DNA from: Deltaproteobacteria bacterium
Lineage (GTDB): Bacteria > Desulfobacterota > Desulfobacteria > Desulfobacterales > B30-G6
Length of the DNA stretch: 64,000 nt
Assembly: GCA_022340465.1 (NCBI GenBank)
Contig: JAJDNW010000130.1
Span: 97,719 to 161,718, forward strand
Reading direction: 5' to 3'
Each line of letters starts with the position of its first letter. Within the stretch, counting starts at the first letter, position 1. Positions 32,435-42,030 of the stretch are shown piece after piece. The notes under the pieces are model-generated. The model was not told the DNA's origin, did no database searches, and saw only the letters and a list, made by a program, of their open reading frames with translations. Position numbers and translations under genes: made by a program.

Positions 32435-35095
32435 TCAAGATTTTTTGGCGGCCAGAAACTCCTTTGCAAACCGCAGTTCGTCCTGGCGGGTTTCGAGCTT
32501 GCCGTTCAAGCGGGCCGTCATGACGGCCGACATGATCTCCCTGTAAACGGGTCCCGGTTTCAGTCCCAATTTCATCAGGTCCTTGCCCGTGACGGTAATG
32601 CGTACATCCCTCAAATTGGTCACATAGTTCGATATTGCCCGCTTGACCCTCTGGAACCGCGTACAGGCCATGAGGTAGAGAATCAGTTCTATTTTCAAGA
32701 CCGATAGGCTGTCGTAGAGGGTGCTGTTGTCGAGCCTGGTATTTTTTTCCAGCGAGTAGAGTATTCTTTCGGCCTGGAACCGTTCCCTGGTGAAGATTTT
32801 TCGGTACCGCGGTGCCAGTTCGAGGCGCTGGCAGATATCTTGCGAGGTTTTTCTGTCACAGTTCCGGATCAGGGCCATAAAATAAACGGCCCATTTTATA
32901 TAGGATTCCTTCAGAAAAAGCAAATCGTGCCATGCAATGACCTTCCTGGTTGAATTGAGCAGTGAAAACAATTCATTGTCCGCTTTTATCGAGGGGTGGA
33001 TCACCTTGAGCAGGTTGTAGTCCTGCAGCCGCTCAATGGTCGGCGTGGGGTTGTCCTCCTCCAGGATCAGTCGCAACTCCGTAAATACCCGGCGGCCGCT
33101 CAGCCGTTTGAAGAAATCCATTTTCACCGCATTTTCGATGAGGCCGGTGGTCAGTTTACCGATGGTGAAACCAAAGCGCTGTTCGAAGCGCAGCGCGCGA
33201 AACACCCGGGTGGGGTCCTCCACGAAACTGAGGTTGTGCAGGACGCGGATAACCTTTTCCTTGATGTCCTTGTGAGCGGAGAAAAAGTCGATCAATGTGC
33301 TGAATTTGCCGGCGTTTAACCGTATGGCCAGCGTGTTCATGGTAAAATCCCTGCGGAAAAGATCCAGTTTGATGGAGCTTGTCTCGACCACAGGCAGAGC
33401 GGCCGGAAATTTGTAATACTCGAGGCGTGCGGATGCCACATCGATTTTGAAGCCGTCAGGGAAGGTGATGACTGCGGTGCCGAATTTGGCATAGGCGTGG
33501 ACCCGGGCGTTCTTTTGCCCGGCAAACTTTTTTGCAAAGGCGATGCCGTCACCTTCGATGACGATATCGATGTCTTCGTTGGAGCGATAGAGAAACAGGT
33601 CGCGTACAAATCCGCCGACGACGTAGGCGTTGCATCCGATTTCGTCGGCGGTTTCCCCTATTTCCCGCAACAAATCCAGAAGAAACGGACCGATACGCTC
33701 TTGCATGAAGTTGGAGATGTTGCGTGTGCGGGCGTGTTCCAGCTTTTCGGGCAGCTCGTTCGGGCCGATGGCACGCCGGTTTTTACGCCTTACGAGGATA
33801 TTGAGCAGGTCGGTGCGGGTCACCACACCGATAATTGCATCGCCCTCTATGACCGGAAGGATACGCTGCTTGTGTTCGATGATTTTTTCCTGAACTTCGA
33901 GCATGTCCGCTTCGGGTGCGACGGACACCATCTCCGTGGTCATATACTCGCGTACCGGAACCTGCTTCAGCTTGTGGTAAAGGGCTTTTTCGATAACCTG
34001 CCTGGAGATGAACCCGACCAGTTGCCCTCCCTCTTTCTCCGTGACCAGCAGGGCGTTGATATTGTAGCGGGTCATGAGCTCGCCGGCTTCCCGGCAGGAC
34101 ACATCCGCCCGAACCGTGATGGGCGGCGAGGACATGAGGTGTTTGGCGAGTCGCCTGGATTGAATCTTGCTGTAGAGGATGTCCAAAAGTCGCTGTTCGG
34201 TCTGTGCCAGGGTCATATCCTTGATGGTCGCTGCTGCGGCGTAGGCATGTCCCCCCCCTCCCAGGGCGGTGACGATGACACCCACATCGACTTCTGGTAT
34301 GCGGCTGCGGGCCACGACGTAAACCTTGTTTTCCATGAGGGCGATGGCGAAAATGGCATCCAGGTCTTCCATTTTGACCATTTTGTGGACCAGGAAAGCG
34401 AAATCGGGAACATAGCGGTCGGTGGATACGGTGGTCAACACCACGTCGACACCATTGATGTTGCGGCTGGTGGAGGCCTGGATCATGTCGTTGAGAATGC
34501 CGATCTGTTCAGGGCTGATTTCGCGGGCGATCAGGTTGGCGATCATGTTCAGGTTGGCGCCCCTGGACAACAGAAAGGAGGCGGCGATAAAATCGTTTTG
34601 GGTGGTGGAAGGGAAGGTGAACGATCCGGTATCCTCATAGATGCCCAGGCACATGATGGTGGCTTCGTCGGGAGATATGTCGATCTCTTTTTTCTTGAGA
34701 ATTTCCACGAGAATGGTCACGGTGGCTCCGAGCCGTTCCAGAACCATGTGGGTTCCTTCTATATCGTTTTCCATATGCGGGTGGTGATCGTAGATATGAA
34801 TGTCCAGTCCGGCCCTGTCGAGAATGCCGGAAAATTTTCCGATGCGGTTGGGCTGCCGCGTGTCCACCAGGACCAGCCTTTCTATCTTTTTGAAATCAAT
34901 ATCTTTTACATTGGCGATATTCAGCAGGTACACCATGGATTGAATGAAAAAATTGCGCAGATTTTTTTCCTGGGAACCGGGAAAGACGACCAGGGAGTCG
35001 GGGTAGAGCTTTTGCGCGGCCAGCATGGAGGCCAGTGCATCAAAATCCGCATTGATGTGGGTGGTGATGACCGTCAGCCCCTTGTCTCTACCCAT
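32435..35095 (-). CDS. DHH phosphoesterase - CBS pair - tRNA nucleotidyltransferase fusion
   Basis: The 886-residue protein has an NrnA-like DHH/DHHA1 domain (1-310: TTHINADFDALAS, DHH at 103-105, GGGGH at 279-283), two CBS domains (about 318-435), a PolyA-polymerase/CCA-type nucleotidyltransferase head (GGFVRDL and the metal-binding DID at 508-510), the RRDFTMNTLA and DPTRVFRALRFE motifs, and an RNA-binding tail. It should add A or CCA to tRNA 3' ends; the DHH part may degrade short RNA or c-di-nucleotides. Family members of this layout occur in several delta- and Aquifex-type bacteria. Regulation by adenylate binding at the CBS pair is inferred. Confidence 0.9.
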   Translation of the reverse strand: MGRDKGLTVITTHINADFDALASMLAAQKLYPDSLVVFPGSQEKNLRNFFIQSMVYLLNIANVKDIDFKKIERLVLVDTRQPNRIGKFSGILDRAGLDIHIYDHHPHMENDIEGTHMVLERLGATVTILVEILKKKEIDISPDEATIMCLGIYEDTGSFTFPSTTQNDFIAASFLLSRGANLNMIANLIAREISPEQIGILNDMIQASTSRNINGVDVVLTTVSTDRYVPDFAFLVHKMVKMEDLDAIFAIALMENKVYVVARSRIPEVDVGVIVTALGGGGHAYAAAATIKDMTLAQTEQRLLDILYSKIQSRRLAKHLMSSPPITVRADVSCREAGELMTRYNINALLVTEKEGGQLVGFISRQVIEKALYHKLKQVPVREYMTTEMVSVAPEADMLEVQEKIIEHKQRILPVIEGDAIIGVVTRTDLLNILVRRKNRRAIGPNELPEKLEHARTRNISNFMQERIGPFLLDLLREIGETADEIGCNAYVVGGFVRDLFLYRSNEDIDIVIEGDGIAFAKKFAGQKNARVHAYAKFGTAVITFPDGFKIDVASARLEYYKFPAALPVVETSSIKLDLFRRDFTMNTLAIRLNAGKFSTLIDFFSAHKDIKEKVIRVLHNLSFVEDPTRVFRALRFEQRFGFTIGKLTTGLIENAVKMDFFKRLSGRRVFTELRLILEEDNPTPTIERLQDYNLLKVIHPSIKADNELFSLLNSTRKVIAWHDLLFLKESYIKWAVYFMALIRNCDRKTSQDICQRLELAPRYRKIFTRERFQAERILYSLEKNTRLDNSTLYDSLSVLKIELILYLMACTRFQRVKRAISNYVTNLRDVRITVTGKDLMKLGLKPGPVYREIMSAVMTARLNGKLETRQDELRFAKEFLAAKKS

Positions 35096-35354
35096 GGTGG
35101 TGGGATCCCTTTTCCATTACCATCGAGATGGCAGCATGCTTTTCATATTGCCGTACCGCAGGCGTCTGCAACGCCGGCGAAAAGCGAAGCAGATCATATT
35201 TTAATTGCCCGATCAAGAGATTAAACAAGGATACCCATATACGTAAAAGCGCAGCAACGCAAAGAATAAATTCCGAAAACTATTGTCGTTCGGGTTATAT
35301 TATGGTAATAATTTCCGACTCACCTATTAAGACATCTATACCAGGGGGAATGTT
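35096..35354. other. Divergent intergenic region
   Basis: The 259-base gap separates the divergent CCA-fusion and pilC genes. AT-rich DNA near 35280-35320 could hold the pilC promoter, but no clear -35/-10 pair stands out. No gene seen. Confidence 0.4.
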
Positions 35355-36560
35355 ATGCCGGTCTATCTTTGGGTAGGGAAAAACAGAAACAACGATGTAC
35401 AGAAAGGTGAAATCGATCTTCCCAATGAAGATGCTGTCAGAAGCCACTTGAACAAACTGCGGATTACACCCACCAAAATAAAGAAAAAACCGAAAGACCT
35501 TTTCGAAAATGTGGCCTTCTTGCAGCCTCCGGTCAAGGAAAAGGACATCATCGTTTTCTGCCGGCAGTTTTCCACGATGATAGACGCTGGCCTGCCCATT
35601 ATCCAGTGCCTGGAGATTCTCCAGGCTCAGCAGGAAAACAAAACATTCAAGATAATGCTCAAAAAGATAAAGGAATCGGTGGAGGGAGGGCAGACCCTGG
35701 CGGAAGCCTTGAGGAAATATCCCAAACATTTCGATGAGTTGTTCGTCAATATGGTCGCTGCGGGTGAAGCCGGCGGCATCCTGGACACGATTCTGCGCCG
35801 CCTGTCCGCCTATATGGAGAAGGCGGCCAAGCTCAAGGGGCAGGTGAAGGGCGCCATGACCTACCCGATCATTACGATCATCGTGGCCGTACTGGTGGTG
35901 GGCGTCATTCTGGTGTTTGTCATTCCGGTCTTCGAGGAGATGTTCGAGGGGTTGGGCGGCGATCTCCCGACGCCGACAAAAATCGTCGTGTCAATAAGTG
36001 AATTTGTAAAAGACAAGATCCTTTATCTCATCATTGCACTGGTGTTGTTTATTTTTGCCTTCCGAAGGTATTACCGCACGAACCGGGGCCGCATCACCGT
36101 CGATGCCATGCTCCTCAAGCTGCCTATTTTCGGCATATTGCTGAGAAAAGTGGCTGTGGCAAAATTCACCAGGACCATGGGAACCATGCTTTCCAGCGGT
36201 GTAGCCATTCTGGAAGCGTTGGACATTGTGGCAAAAACGTCGGGGAACAAGACCATCGAAAGGTCCATTTACAATGTTCGTTCCGCCATTGCGGAAGGGC
36301 AGACCATGGCTGATCCCCTGCAGGCTACCGGTGTGTTTCCGCCGATGGTGTGCCAGATGATTGCCGTTGGAGAAGCTACGGGAGCCCTCGATGCGATGTT
36401 GGGTAAGATCGCCGATTTTTATGACGACGAAGTCGATCAGGCCGTGGAGAACCTGACATCCATGATCGAACCGTTCATGATGGTGTTTTTGGGAACCGTC
36501 ATCGGTGCCCTGGTGGTGGCCATGTATCTGCCGATTTTCAAGATGGCCGGCGCTGTCTAA
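35355..36560 (+). CDS. pilC: Type IV pilus assembly inner-membrane protein PilC
   Basis: The 401-residue protein has two T2SSF domains. Each has a cytoplasmic helical bundle beginning FCRQFSTMIDAGLPI and FTRTMGTMLSSGVAI, followed by membrane helices. This is the platform protein of type IV pilus or type II secretion machines. GGGGGAATG precedes the ATG at 35355. Neither pilB nor pilT lies next to it; only a PilS-like kinase follows, 182 bases away. PilC rather than GspF is chosen because of that neighbour. Confidence 0.88.
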   Translation: MPVYLWVGKNRNNDVQKGEIDLPNEDAVRSHLNKLRITPTKIKKKPKDLFENVAFLQPPVKEKDIIVFCRQFSTMIDAGLPIIQCLEILQAQQENKTFKIMLKKIKESVEGGQTLAEALRKYPKHFDELFVNMVAAGEAGGILDTILRRLSAYMEKAAKLKGQVKGAMTYPIITIIVAVLVVGVILVFVIPVFEEMFEGLGGDLPTPTKIVVSISEFVKDKILYLIIALVLFIFAFRRYYRTNRGRITVDAMLLKLPIFGILLRKVAVAKFTRTMGTMLSSGVAILEALDIVAKTSGNKTIERSIYNVRSAIAEGQTMADPLQATGVFPPMVCQMIAVGEATGALDAMLGKIADFYDDEVDQAVENLTSMIEPFMMVFLGTVIGALVVAMYLPIFKMAGAV

Positions 36561-36600
36561 TCACCGGCTGACAAAAGAAACCCCGTCGCTGGGGGTAAGC

Positions 36601-36719
36601 CGGAATATCCAATATCCAACAATCAATGTCCTGCCGTGTTTGGTAATCGTGATCATTGGAAATTGGATATTAATTCCTAAACCTCGACAAGCGCAGATTA
36701 GGAAATCATTGGATATTCG
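36601..36719. repeat. Three copies of a TTGGATATT element
   Basis: AATATCCAATATCC near 36603-36616 is inverted relative to ATTGGATATT near 36662-36672 and TTGGATATTCGATT near 36709-36722. They form imperfect stem-loops in the gap between pilC and the PilS-like gene. They look like short dispersed palindromic repeats rather than a terminator. Confidence 0.4.
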
Positions 36720-36742
36720 ATTCCGGACTGTCCGGGTTGGGT

Positions 36743-38029
36743 ATGAATTTTAAGAAGACTAAGCCGGAAGGGGACCTTCGCCCGAAGCTGCAGCCGCTGA
36801 TCCTTTTCCGAATTTTATTCACCTCCATTCTTCTGGGATCAACCGTCATCCTGCAGCTCAGCGAGGATGCCTCCCCCTTTTCCCAGTCACTCCTGGTCCT
36901 GTACGTCCTGATCGCCTGCACACTCATTCTGTCATTAATCTATGCGATCATATTGCCCAGAATCAAGCGCGTGCTGCTGTTTGCAATCGTTCAGATCGCC
37001 GTGGATACGGTTGTGGTGACGATGATCGTTTTCGTCACCGGCGGCTATTCGAGTTTTTTCAGTTTTCTGTACCTTCTGGTGATCATCTATTCGAGTGTCC
37101 TGATTCACCGGCGCGGCAGCATGTTCATGGCTTTTTTTTGCGGTTTGCAGTACTGCGCCATGATTTTGCTGGAATATTACGGCGTGTTGAACCCTTACGG
37201 CCTGGAAAACAACCCGCTGGCGATGGAATATGAATGGAGCCGGATTCTGTACAAGATTATTTTCACGGTGCTGGCCTGTTTTGCCGTGGCCTTTTTGAGT
37301 GGATTTTTGGCCGAGCAGACGAGGCGCACCAGGGGAGAGCTCAAAGACATGGAGGAACATGTCAAACGGGTGGAGAAGCTGGCCTCCATGGGCGAGATGG
37401 CGGCCGGTCTGGCCCACGAGATAAAAAATCCGCTGGCGTCTCTGGCGGGTTCCATCCAGATGCTGCAGGAGGAGATGGCCTACAATTCAGAAAATTACAA
37501 GTTGATGCAAATCGTTTTGAGGGAGACGGACCGCTTGAACTCGCTGGTGAGTGATTTCCTGATGTTTGCCAGGCCGCCCAGGGGAAATCTGGAAAAAATA
37601 AAGCTGGACAAAGCGCTGGAGGAAATTCTGGTGCTGTTCGAAAAGGACGGCGCCTGCAGCGGAAGGATTGTCATCGAGCGCCGGTTGGTGCCCGACATCT
37701 GGGTCGAAATGGACCCGGTTCACCTGCGGCAGATTTTATGGAATCTCCTGCTGAATGCGTCCGAAGCCATCGAGGAGCGCGGCAGGATATCGGTATCTAT
37801 GGAGCGTCTCAGGTCCCGCAGTGTCAAGGTCGTGGTAACCGACGACGGCATCGGGATCCCCGAGGCATGCCTGGCGCATATATTCGATCCCTTTTACACC
37901 ACAAAAACACGGGGAACCGGCTTGGGCCTTTCAATCGTACACCGCATCCTCGAATCCTATGCCAGCCGGCTCGAGGTCGAGAGCGAGCCTGGAAACGGCA
38001 CCACCTTCAGGTTCGGGCTTAAAACGTAA
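36743..38029 (+). CDS. pilS: PilS-type membrane sensor histidine kinase
   Basis: The ATG at 36743 is preferred to a TTG two codons upstream. The 428-residue protein has six membrane helices in its first 200 residues, then a kinase core with the phospho-acceptor His in AAGLAHEIKNPLASL, N box NLLLNASEAIEE, and G boxes DDGIGIP and TGLGLSIVHRI. The many-helix sensor and the adjacent pilC point to PilS, which with PilR tunes pilin expression. No pilR lies downstream within the window; a gap of about 450 bases precedes lysS. The name is therefore tentative. Confidence 0.75.
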   Translation: MNFKKTKPEGDLRPKLQPLILFRILFTSILLGSTVILQLSEDASPFSQSLLVLYVLIACTLILSLIYAIILPRIKRVLLFAIVQIAVDTVVVTMIVFVTGGYSSFFSFLYLLVIIYSSVLIHRRGSMFMAFFCGLQYCAMILLEYYGVLNPYGLENNPLAMEYEWSRILYKIIFTVLACFAVAFLSGFLAEQTRRTRGELKDMEEHVKRVEKLASMGEMAAGLAHEIKNPLASLAGSIQMLQEEMAYNSENYKLMQIVLRETDRLNSLVSDFLMFARPPRGNLEKIKLDKALEEILVLFEKDGACSGRIVIERRLVPDIWVEMDPVHLRQILWNLLLNASEAIEERGRISVSMERLRSRSVKVVVTDDGIGIPEACLAHIFDPFYTTKTRGTGLGLSIVHRILESYASRLEVESEPGNGTTFRFGLKT

Positions 38030-38151
38030 TTGCTCAGCTGCCCCGGCTTGTCGGGCGTCGCTGGCAGCGAAGCCCGAAGGGGAAGCAACGCGGCAAAATA
38101 GACACCATCCTTGGAATTCACGATTGGAGAAATCGCAGAGATAGTGCTGGT

Positions 38152-38174
38152 GTTATTATATTTTCTATAATAAC
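38152..38174. terminator. AT-rich hairpin downstream of the PilS-like gene
   Basis: GTTATTATA (38152-38160) pairs perfectly with TATAATAAC (38166-38174) around TTTTC. The stem has almost no GC, so a terminator role is weak; protein binding to this AT palindrome is possible. Confidence 0.3.
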
Positions 38175-38327
38175 AGTTTATTATATATTATCTGCCATGT
38201 TGATTATGCAACTGTGGGGTTGACACTCCAGGGTAAATACGTTACCAAACACAGCTCATTTATTTTCGGGGTTCGGGCGATAAAACATTCCGTCCGGTAT
38301 TGTTGTGATCAACCATACACCGGCGTC

Positions 38328-38359
38328 GAGGGTTTCGAGTTTTAAAGTTTGAAACCCTC
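38328..38359 (+). other. Stem-loop in the lysS leader
   Basis: GAGGGTTTC (38328-38336) pairs with GAAACCCTC (38351-38359) around a 14-base loop, 129 bases before the lysS start. It could be a leader structure or the terminator of an unseen transcript. Confidence 0.35.
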
Positions 38360-38487
38360 CGGGATTTCCGGCTTCACCGCATCTGCGGCCAAACCGAAAA
38401 TCGCTCACGTTGGGATATACATTAGAAACATGCGTCGGTATCGTTATCGGTGGCCGGCCGTCTTTAATGAATTGGAATGATGGAAAA

Positions 38488-39993
38488 ATGGAGAAAAGTG
38501 AAGTTCTTGAGAAACGTCAGCAGAAAGTATCTGAATTAAAAGAGAAAATAAATCTATTCCCCAATCAGTTCAAGGTGGAGAACACCGTTCGGGAAATACG
38601 GGAAAAGATAGACGGCCTGGCGCTCGCCGATGTCGGCGCTTCGGAAGCAGCCTCCGCCAAGGAGCGGTTCGAGATCGAGACCTTTGTTGTCGCCGGCCGC
38701 ATGATGGCCATCAACCGCTTCGGCAAGGCCAGCTTTATTCGCTTTCGGGACCGGACGGGGCAGATGCAGGCCTATGTGCGCAAGGACAGAATCGGTGACG
38801 AGGCCTACAGCCTTTTTAAGCAGTTTGATATCGGTGATCATGTGGGGTTGAAAGGGAGCATGTTCCAAACCAGAACCGGTGAGTGGACCCTGCTGGCGAA
38901 TGAACTGACCCTGGTCTGCAAGGCCATGAAACCACTGCCGGAAAAGTTTCACGGCCTGAAGGATCCTGAGAAGCGCTACCGGCAGCGCCACCTGGACCTG
39001 ATCATGAATCCCGAGGTTCGCGAGGTGTTCATCCGCCGCAGCGGCATCATCCAGGCCATCCGTTCATTTTTGCTGGAAAAGGATTTTTTCGAGGTGGAAA
39101 CGCCCATGATGCACCCCATACCGGGCGGAGCGGAAGCCTCACCGTTCAAAACACACCACAACGCCCTGGGGATGGACCTTTTTCTGCGCATAGCGCCCGA
39201 GCTTTACCTCAAACGCCTGGTTGTGGGCGGGTTCGAAAGGGTCTTTGAAATCAACAGAAATTTCAGAAACGAAGGCGTGTCGGCCCGTCATAATCCGGAA
39301 TTTACCATGCTGGAGTTTTACCAGGCTTACGCGGATTATGAAGACTTGATGGAGCTGACCGAAGAAATGCTTTCTTGCGTGGCACGAGAGGTGATCGGTG
39401 AAGAGCGTTTCAGCTACCAGGGAAATACCATCGATTTGAGCGGCAAATGGAAACGCATGACGATGGCCCATGCGCTCGAAAAGGTGGGGGGGATGGATCC
39501 TGGCCTGTTGGGAGATCGCCAGGGCCTGCTGAATTTCGCTGCGGAAAAGGGGATCAAGATATCTAAGAAGGGGCGGACGGGAAAGATCATTACCAAGCTT
39601 TTTGATGTGCTGGTCGAACCCGAACTGGTTCAGCCGACCTTTATTACCGGATATCCGGTGGAGGTGTCGCCCCTGTCGCGCCGCAGCGAAACCGACCCGA
39701 CCCTGACGGAGCGTTTCGAACTGTTCATCGCCGGCAGGGAAATTGCCAACGGATTCTCGGAACTGAACGACCCCGATGACCAGAAAGAGCGTTTTCTTCA
39801 ACAGGTCGAGGACCGGGCGGCCGGTGACGATGAAGCCCACTATATGGATAACGACTACATCGAGGCGTTGTCCTACGGCATGCCGCCCACTGCCGGAGAA
39901 GGCATCGGCATCGATCGCCTGACCATGCTGTTGACCGATGCCGCTTCCATTCGGGAAGTTATCCTGTTTCCGCATATGAAGCCCAATCCCTGA
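38488..39993 (+). CDS. lysS: Lysyl-tRNA synthetase, class II
   Basis: The start MEKSEVLEKRQQK at 38488 fits normal LysRS length (501 residues); further in-frame ATGs lie upstream at 38467 and 38410. Residues 60-165 form the OB-fold anticodon domain (FVVAGRMMAINRFGKASF). The catalytic part has class II motif 2 FRNEGVSARHNPEFTMLE and motif 3 GEGIGIDRLTML. It charges tRNA-Lys. It is followed 57 bases later by the lol genes and may share their transcript. Confidence 0.95.
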   Translation: MEKSEVLEKRQQKVSELKEKINLFPNQFKVENTVREIREKIDGLALADVGASEAASAKERFEIETFVVAGRMMAINRFGKASFIRFRDRTGQMQAYVRKDRIGDEAYSLFKQFDIGDHVGLKGSMFQTRTGEWTLLANELTLVCKAMKPLPEKFHGLKDPEKRYRQRHLDLIMNPEVREVFIRRSGIIQAIRSFLLEKDFFEVETPMMHPIPGGAEASPFKTHHNALGMDLFLRIAPELYLKRLVVGGFERVFEINRNFRNEGVSARHNPEFTMLEFYQAYADYEDLMELTEEMLSCVAREVIGEERFSYQGNTIDLSGKWKRMTMAHALEKVGGMDPGLLGDRQGLLNFAAEKGIKISKKGRTGKIITKLFDVLVEPELVQPTFITGYPVEVSPLSRRSETDPTLTERFELFIAGREIANGFSELNDPDDQKERFLQQVEDRAAGDDEAHYMDNDYIEALSYGMPPTAGEGIGIDRLTMLLTDAASIREVILFPHMKPNP

Positions 39994-40050
39994 TACCCCG
40001 AACGATTGCAACGTTGAGGGTAAATTTACATCAGGAGAGTATGAAAATTT

Positions 40051-41283
40051 ATGTCTTTTGAATACTTTATCGGCACGCGCTATCTGAAAGCCAAACAGAA
40101 GCAGTCCTTTATATCCATGATCACCGTTCTGTCCGTGGCCGGGGTGACGGTGGGGGTCATGGCCCTTATTGTCGTCATCGCCGTCATGTCCGGCTTTGAA
40201 GACGACATGAAGTCCCGCATTCTGGGTGTGGAGTCACACCTCGTGCTGATGCGCCACGGCACCTTTTCAGACTATCAGCCGGTTATCGAGAGGATGGAGA
40301 AGGTGGCGGGCATCGAAGCGGTAACGCCTTTTATCTACTCCCAGGTCATGCTGCGTTCCTCCCATGGCGTATCTGGATCCGTACTCAGGGGCATCGACCC
40401 CAAGAGCGCCCCAACCGTTCTCAAAGGCGTGGATATCGGAGCGCTGTCGGATCAGCCAGCCGGCTCGACGCAGGAAGCTCAGGAGATGCACGTTCCCGGC
40501 ATCGTTTTGGGCAAGGAGCTTGCCAGAAGCCTGCATGTGCTGAAAGGAGACATGGTGCAGGTGATCACCACCAAGGGGATGATATCCCCCATCGGCCATG
40601 TTCCCACGATGCGGCGATTCGTTGTCAAGGGCTATTTCGAAACCGGGATGTACGAATATGACGGCGCCATGGCTTACGTGACGTTGAAGGCTGCCCAGAA
40701 GCTCCTGAGAATGAAGGGGGCGATCAGCGGCATCGAGGCCAGGGTGACCGATATTTACAAGGCCCGGGAGGTTGCCGAACGCCTCGTGGAAGTGCTCGGC
40801 TATCCCTACTGGGTCCGGGACTGGATGCAAATGAACCGGAACCTCTTTTCGGCCTTGAAACTGGAAAAGACCGTCATGTTCATCATACTGGCATTGATCA
40901 TCCTGGTGGCGGCATTCAACATTGCCAGCAGCCTTATTATGATGGTAATGGAAAAAACCAAGGATATCGCCATCCTCAAGGCCATGGGGGCCACCGACGG
41001 TGCCATTCGCAAGATATTCGTTTTTGAGGGTATGCTTATCGGCGCCATCGGAACGTTTCTGGGGGGGGGGATCGGGTTTGTCCTGTGCGCCCTGCTGGAA
41101 AAGTACAAATTTATCGAACTTCCCGGCGATGTGTATTACCTGACCACGCTGCCGGTGAAACTCGACGTGTCGGATGTTGTCGTCATCGCTCTGGCCGCTC
41201 TGGCCATCTGCTTTCTTGCGACGCTTTACCCGGCACGCCAGGCTTCCAGACTCGATCCGGTCGAGGCGATACGCTATGGGTAG
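40051..41283 (+). CDS. lolC: Lipoprotein-releasing ABC transporter permease (LolC/LolE family)
   Basis: The 410-residue protein has the family opening FEYFIGTRYLKAKQKQSF, one helix near 25-50, a large periplasmic domain (about 55-265), and three helices (MFIILALIILVAAFNIASS, and two near 320-400) of the FtsX type. With LolD it extracts lipoproteins from the inner membrane for LolA. There is one permease gene here, as in organisms that use a single LolF-like homodimer. It overlaps the region of the lolD start by spacing only 13 bases. Confidence 0.92.
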   Translation: MSFEYFIGTRYLKAKQKQSFISMITVLSVAGVTVGVMALIVVIAVMSGFEDDMKSRILGVESHLVLMRHGTFSDYQPVIERMEKVAGIEAVTPFIYSQVMLRSSHGVSGSVLRGIDPKSAPTVLKGVDIGALSDQPAGSTQEAQEMHVPGIVLGKELARSLHVLKGDMVQVITTKGMISPIGHVPTMRRFVVKGYFETGMYEYDGAMAYVTLKAAQKLLRMKGAISGIEARVTDIYKAREVAERLVEVLGYPYWVRDWMQMNRNLFSALKLEKTVMFIILALIILVAAFNIASSLIMMVMEKTKDIAILKAMGATDGAIRKIFVFEGMLIGAIGTFLGGGIGFVLCALLEKYKFIELPGDVYYLTTLPVKLDVSDVVVIALAALAICFLATLYPARQASRLDPVEAIRYG

Positions 41284-41296
41284 GGGATTGCATTCA

Positions 41297-42022
41297 ATGT
41301 CCGATAAGAGTAAAGCGTCGACAACCCGCGTATCGGCGGATGCACGGCTGCTCATCCAGATGCGGGGCTTGTTCAAGAGCTTTTCCAGCAATGACGTGTC
41401 CATCGATATCCTCAAGGGCGTCGATTTCGACATCCCGGCCGGAGAAACGCTGGCGATCGTGGGCGCATCGGGGATCGGCAAGTCGACACTGTTGCATATT
41501 CTCGGGACCCTGGACCGCCCCGACAGCGGCAAGGTGCTGTTCAAGGGTGAGGACGTTTTCAGCTACAGCAGCGCAAAACTGGCCGCATTCAGAAACGAAA
41601 CCATCGGGTTCATGTTTCAATTCCACCACCTGTTACCCGAATTCAGCGCATTGGAAAATGCCATGATGCCGCTCCTGATCAAGGGGATCAGCAAAAAAGC
41701 GGCAGCGGTAGCTGCCGAATCCATCCTGGTGAGGGTCGGCCTCAAGGAAAGGCTTGCCCACCGGGTGGGGAAACTGTCCGGAGGGGAACAACAGCGTGTG
41801 GCCCTGGCCAGGGCGCTGGTTCTAAAGCCGAGTGTGCTGCTGGCCGATGAGCCCACCGGGAATCTGGATCAGAAGAACAGTGAGCAGGTTCACGATCTTC
41901 TCTTTCAGCTGAATCGGGAACTCGCCATGACGATGGTTGTGGTCACTCACAATATGCAGCTTGCCGCCTATATGTCCCGCTGCGTCACCATCGTGGACGG
42001 GCAACTCGTGGACAAGGGGTGA
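41297..42022 (+). CDS. lolD: Lipoprotein-releasing ABC transporter ATP-binding protein
   Basis: The start at 41297 (MSDKSK) has AGGGGA 9 bases upstream; an ATG at 41276 inside lolC is an alternative. The 241-residue ATPase has Walker A GASGIGKST, signature LSGGEQQRVALARAL, Walker B VLLADEPTGNLD and the H-loop VVVTHNMQ. It powers the LolC/E permease. The 20-residue N-terminal extension before the ABC fold is variable in the family. Its stop lies 8 bases before bamA. Confidence 0.93.
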   Translation: MSDKSKASTTRVSADARLLIQMRGLFKSFSSNDVSIDILKGVDFDIPAGETLAIVGASGIGKSTLLHILGTLDRPDSGKVLFKGEDVFSYSSAKLAAFRNETIGFMFQFHHLLPEFSALENAMMPLLIKGISKKAAAVAAESILVRVGLKERLAHRVGKLSGGEQQRVALARALVLKPSVLLADEPTGNLDQKNSEQVHDLLFQLNRELAMTMVVVTHNMQLAAYMSRCVTIVDGQLVDKG

Positions 42023-42030
42023 GCCGCCTG

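Larger units (their letters stand above)
38030..38487. other. Intergenic leader region of lysS
   Basis: The 458-base gap contains an AT-rich palindrome and a stem-loop close to lysS. TTGACA at 38219-38224 could be a -35 box but has no good -10 partner. The first 60 bases have GC-rich inverted segments of REP character. No gene seen. Confidence 0.4.

Noticed and set aside
33497..35224. A 575-codon plus-strand open frame across the CCA fusion gene
   Set aside because: It is antisense to the DHH-CBS-nucleotidyltransferase gene, whose motifs are all in the other frame.
38030..38487. T-box leader upstream of lysS
   Set aside because: The conserved T-box sequence and specifier-loop layout are not visible, and T-box control of synthetases is rare in this group.
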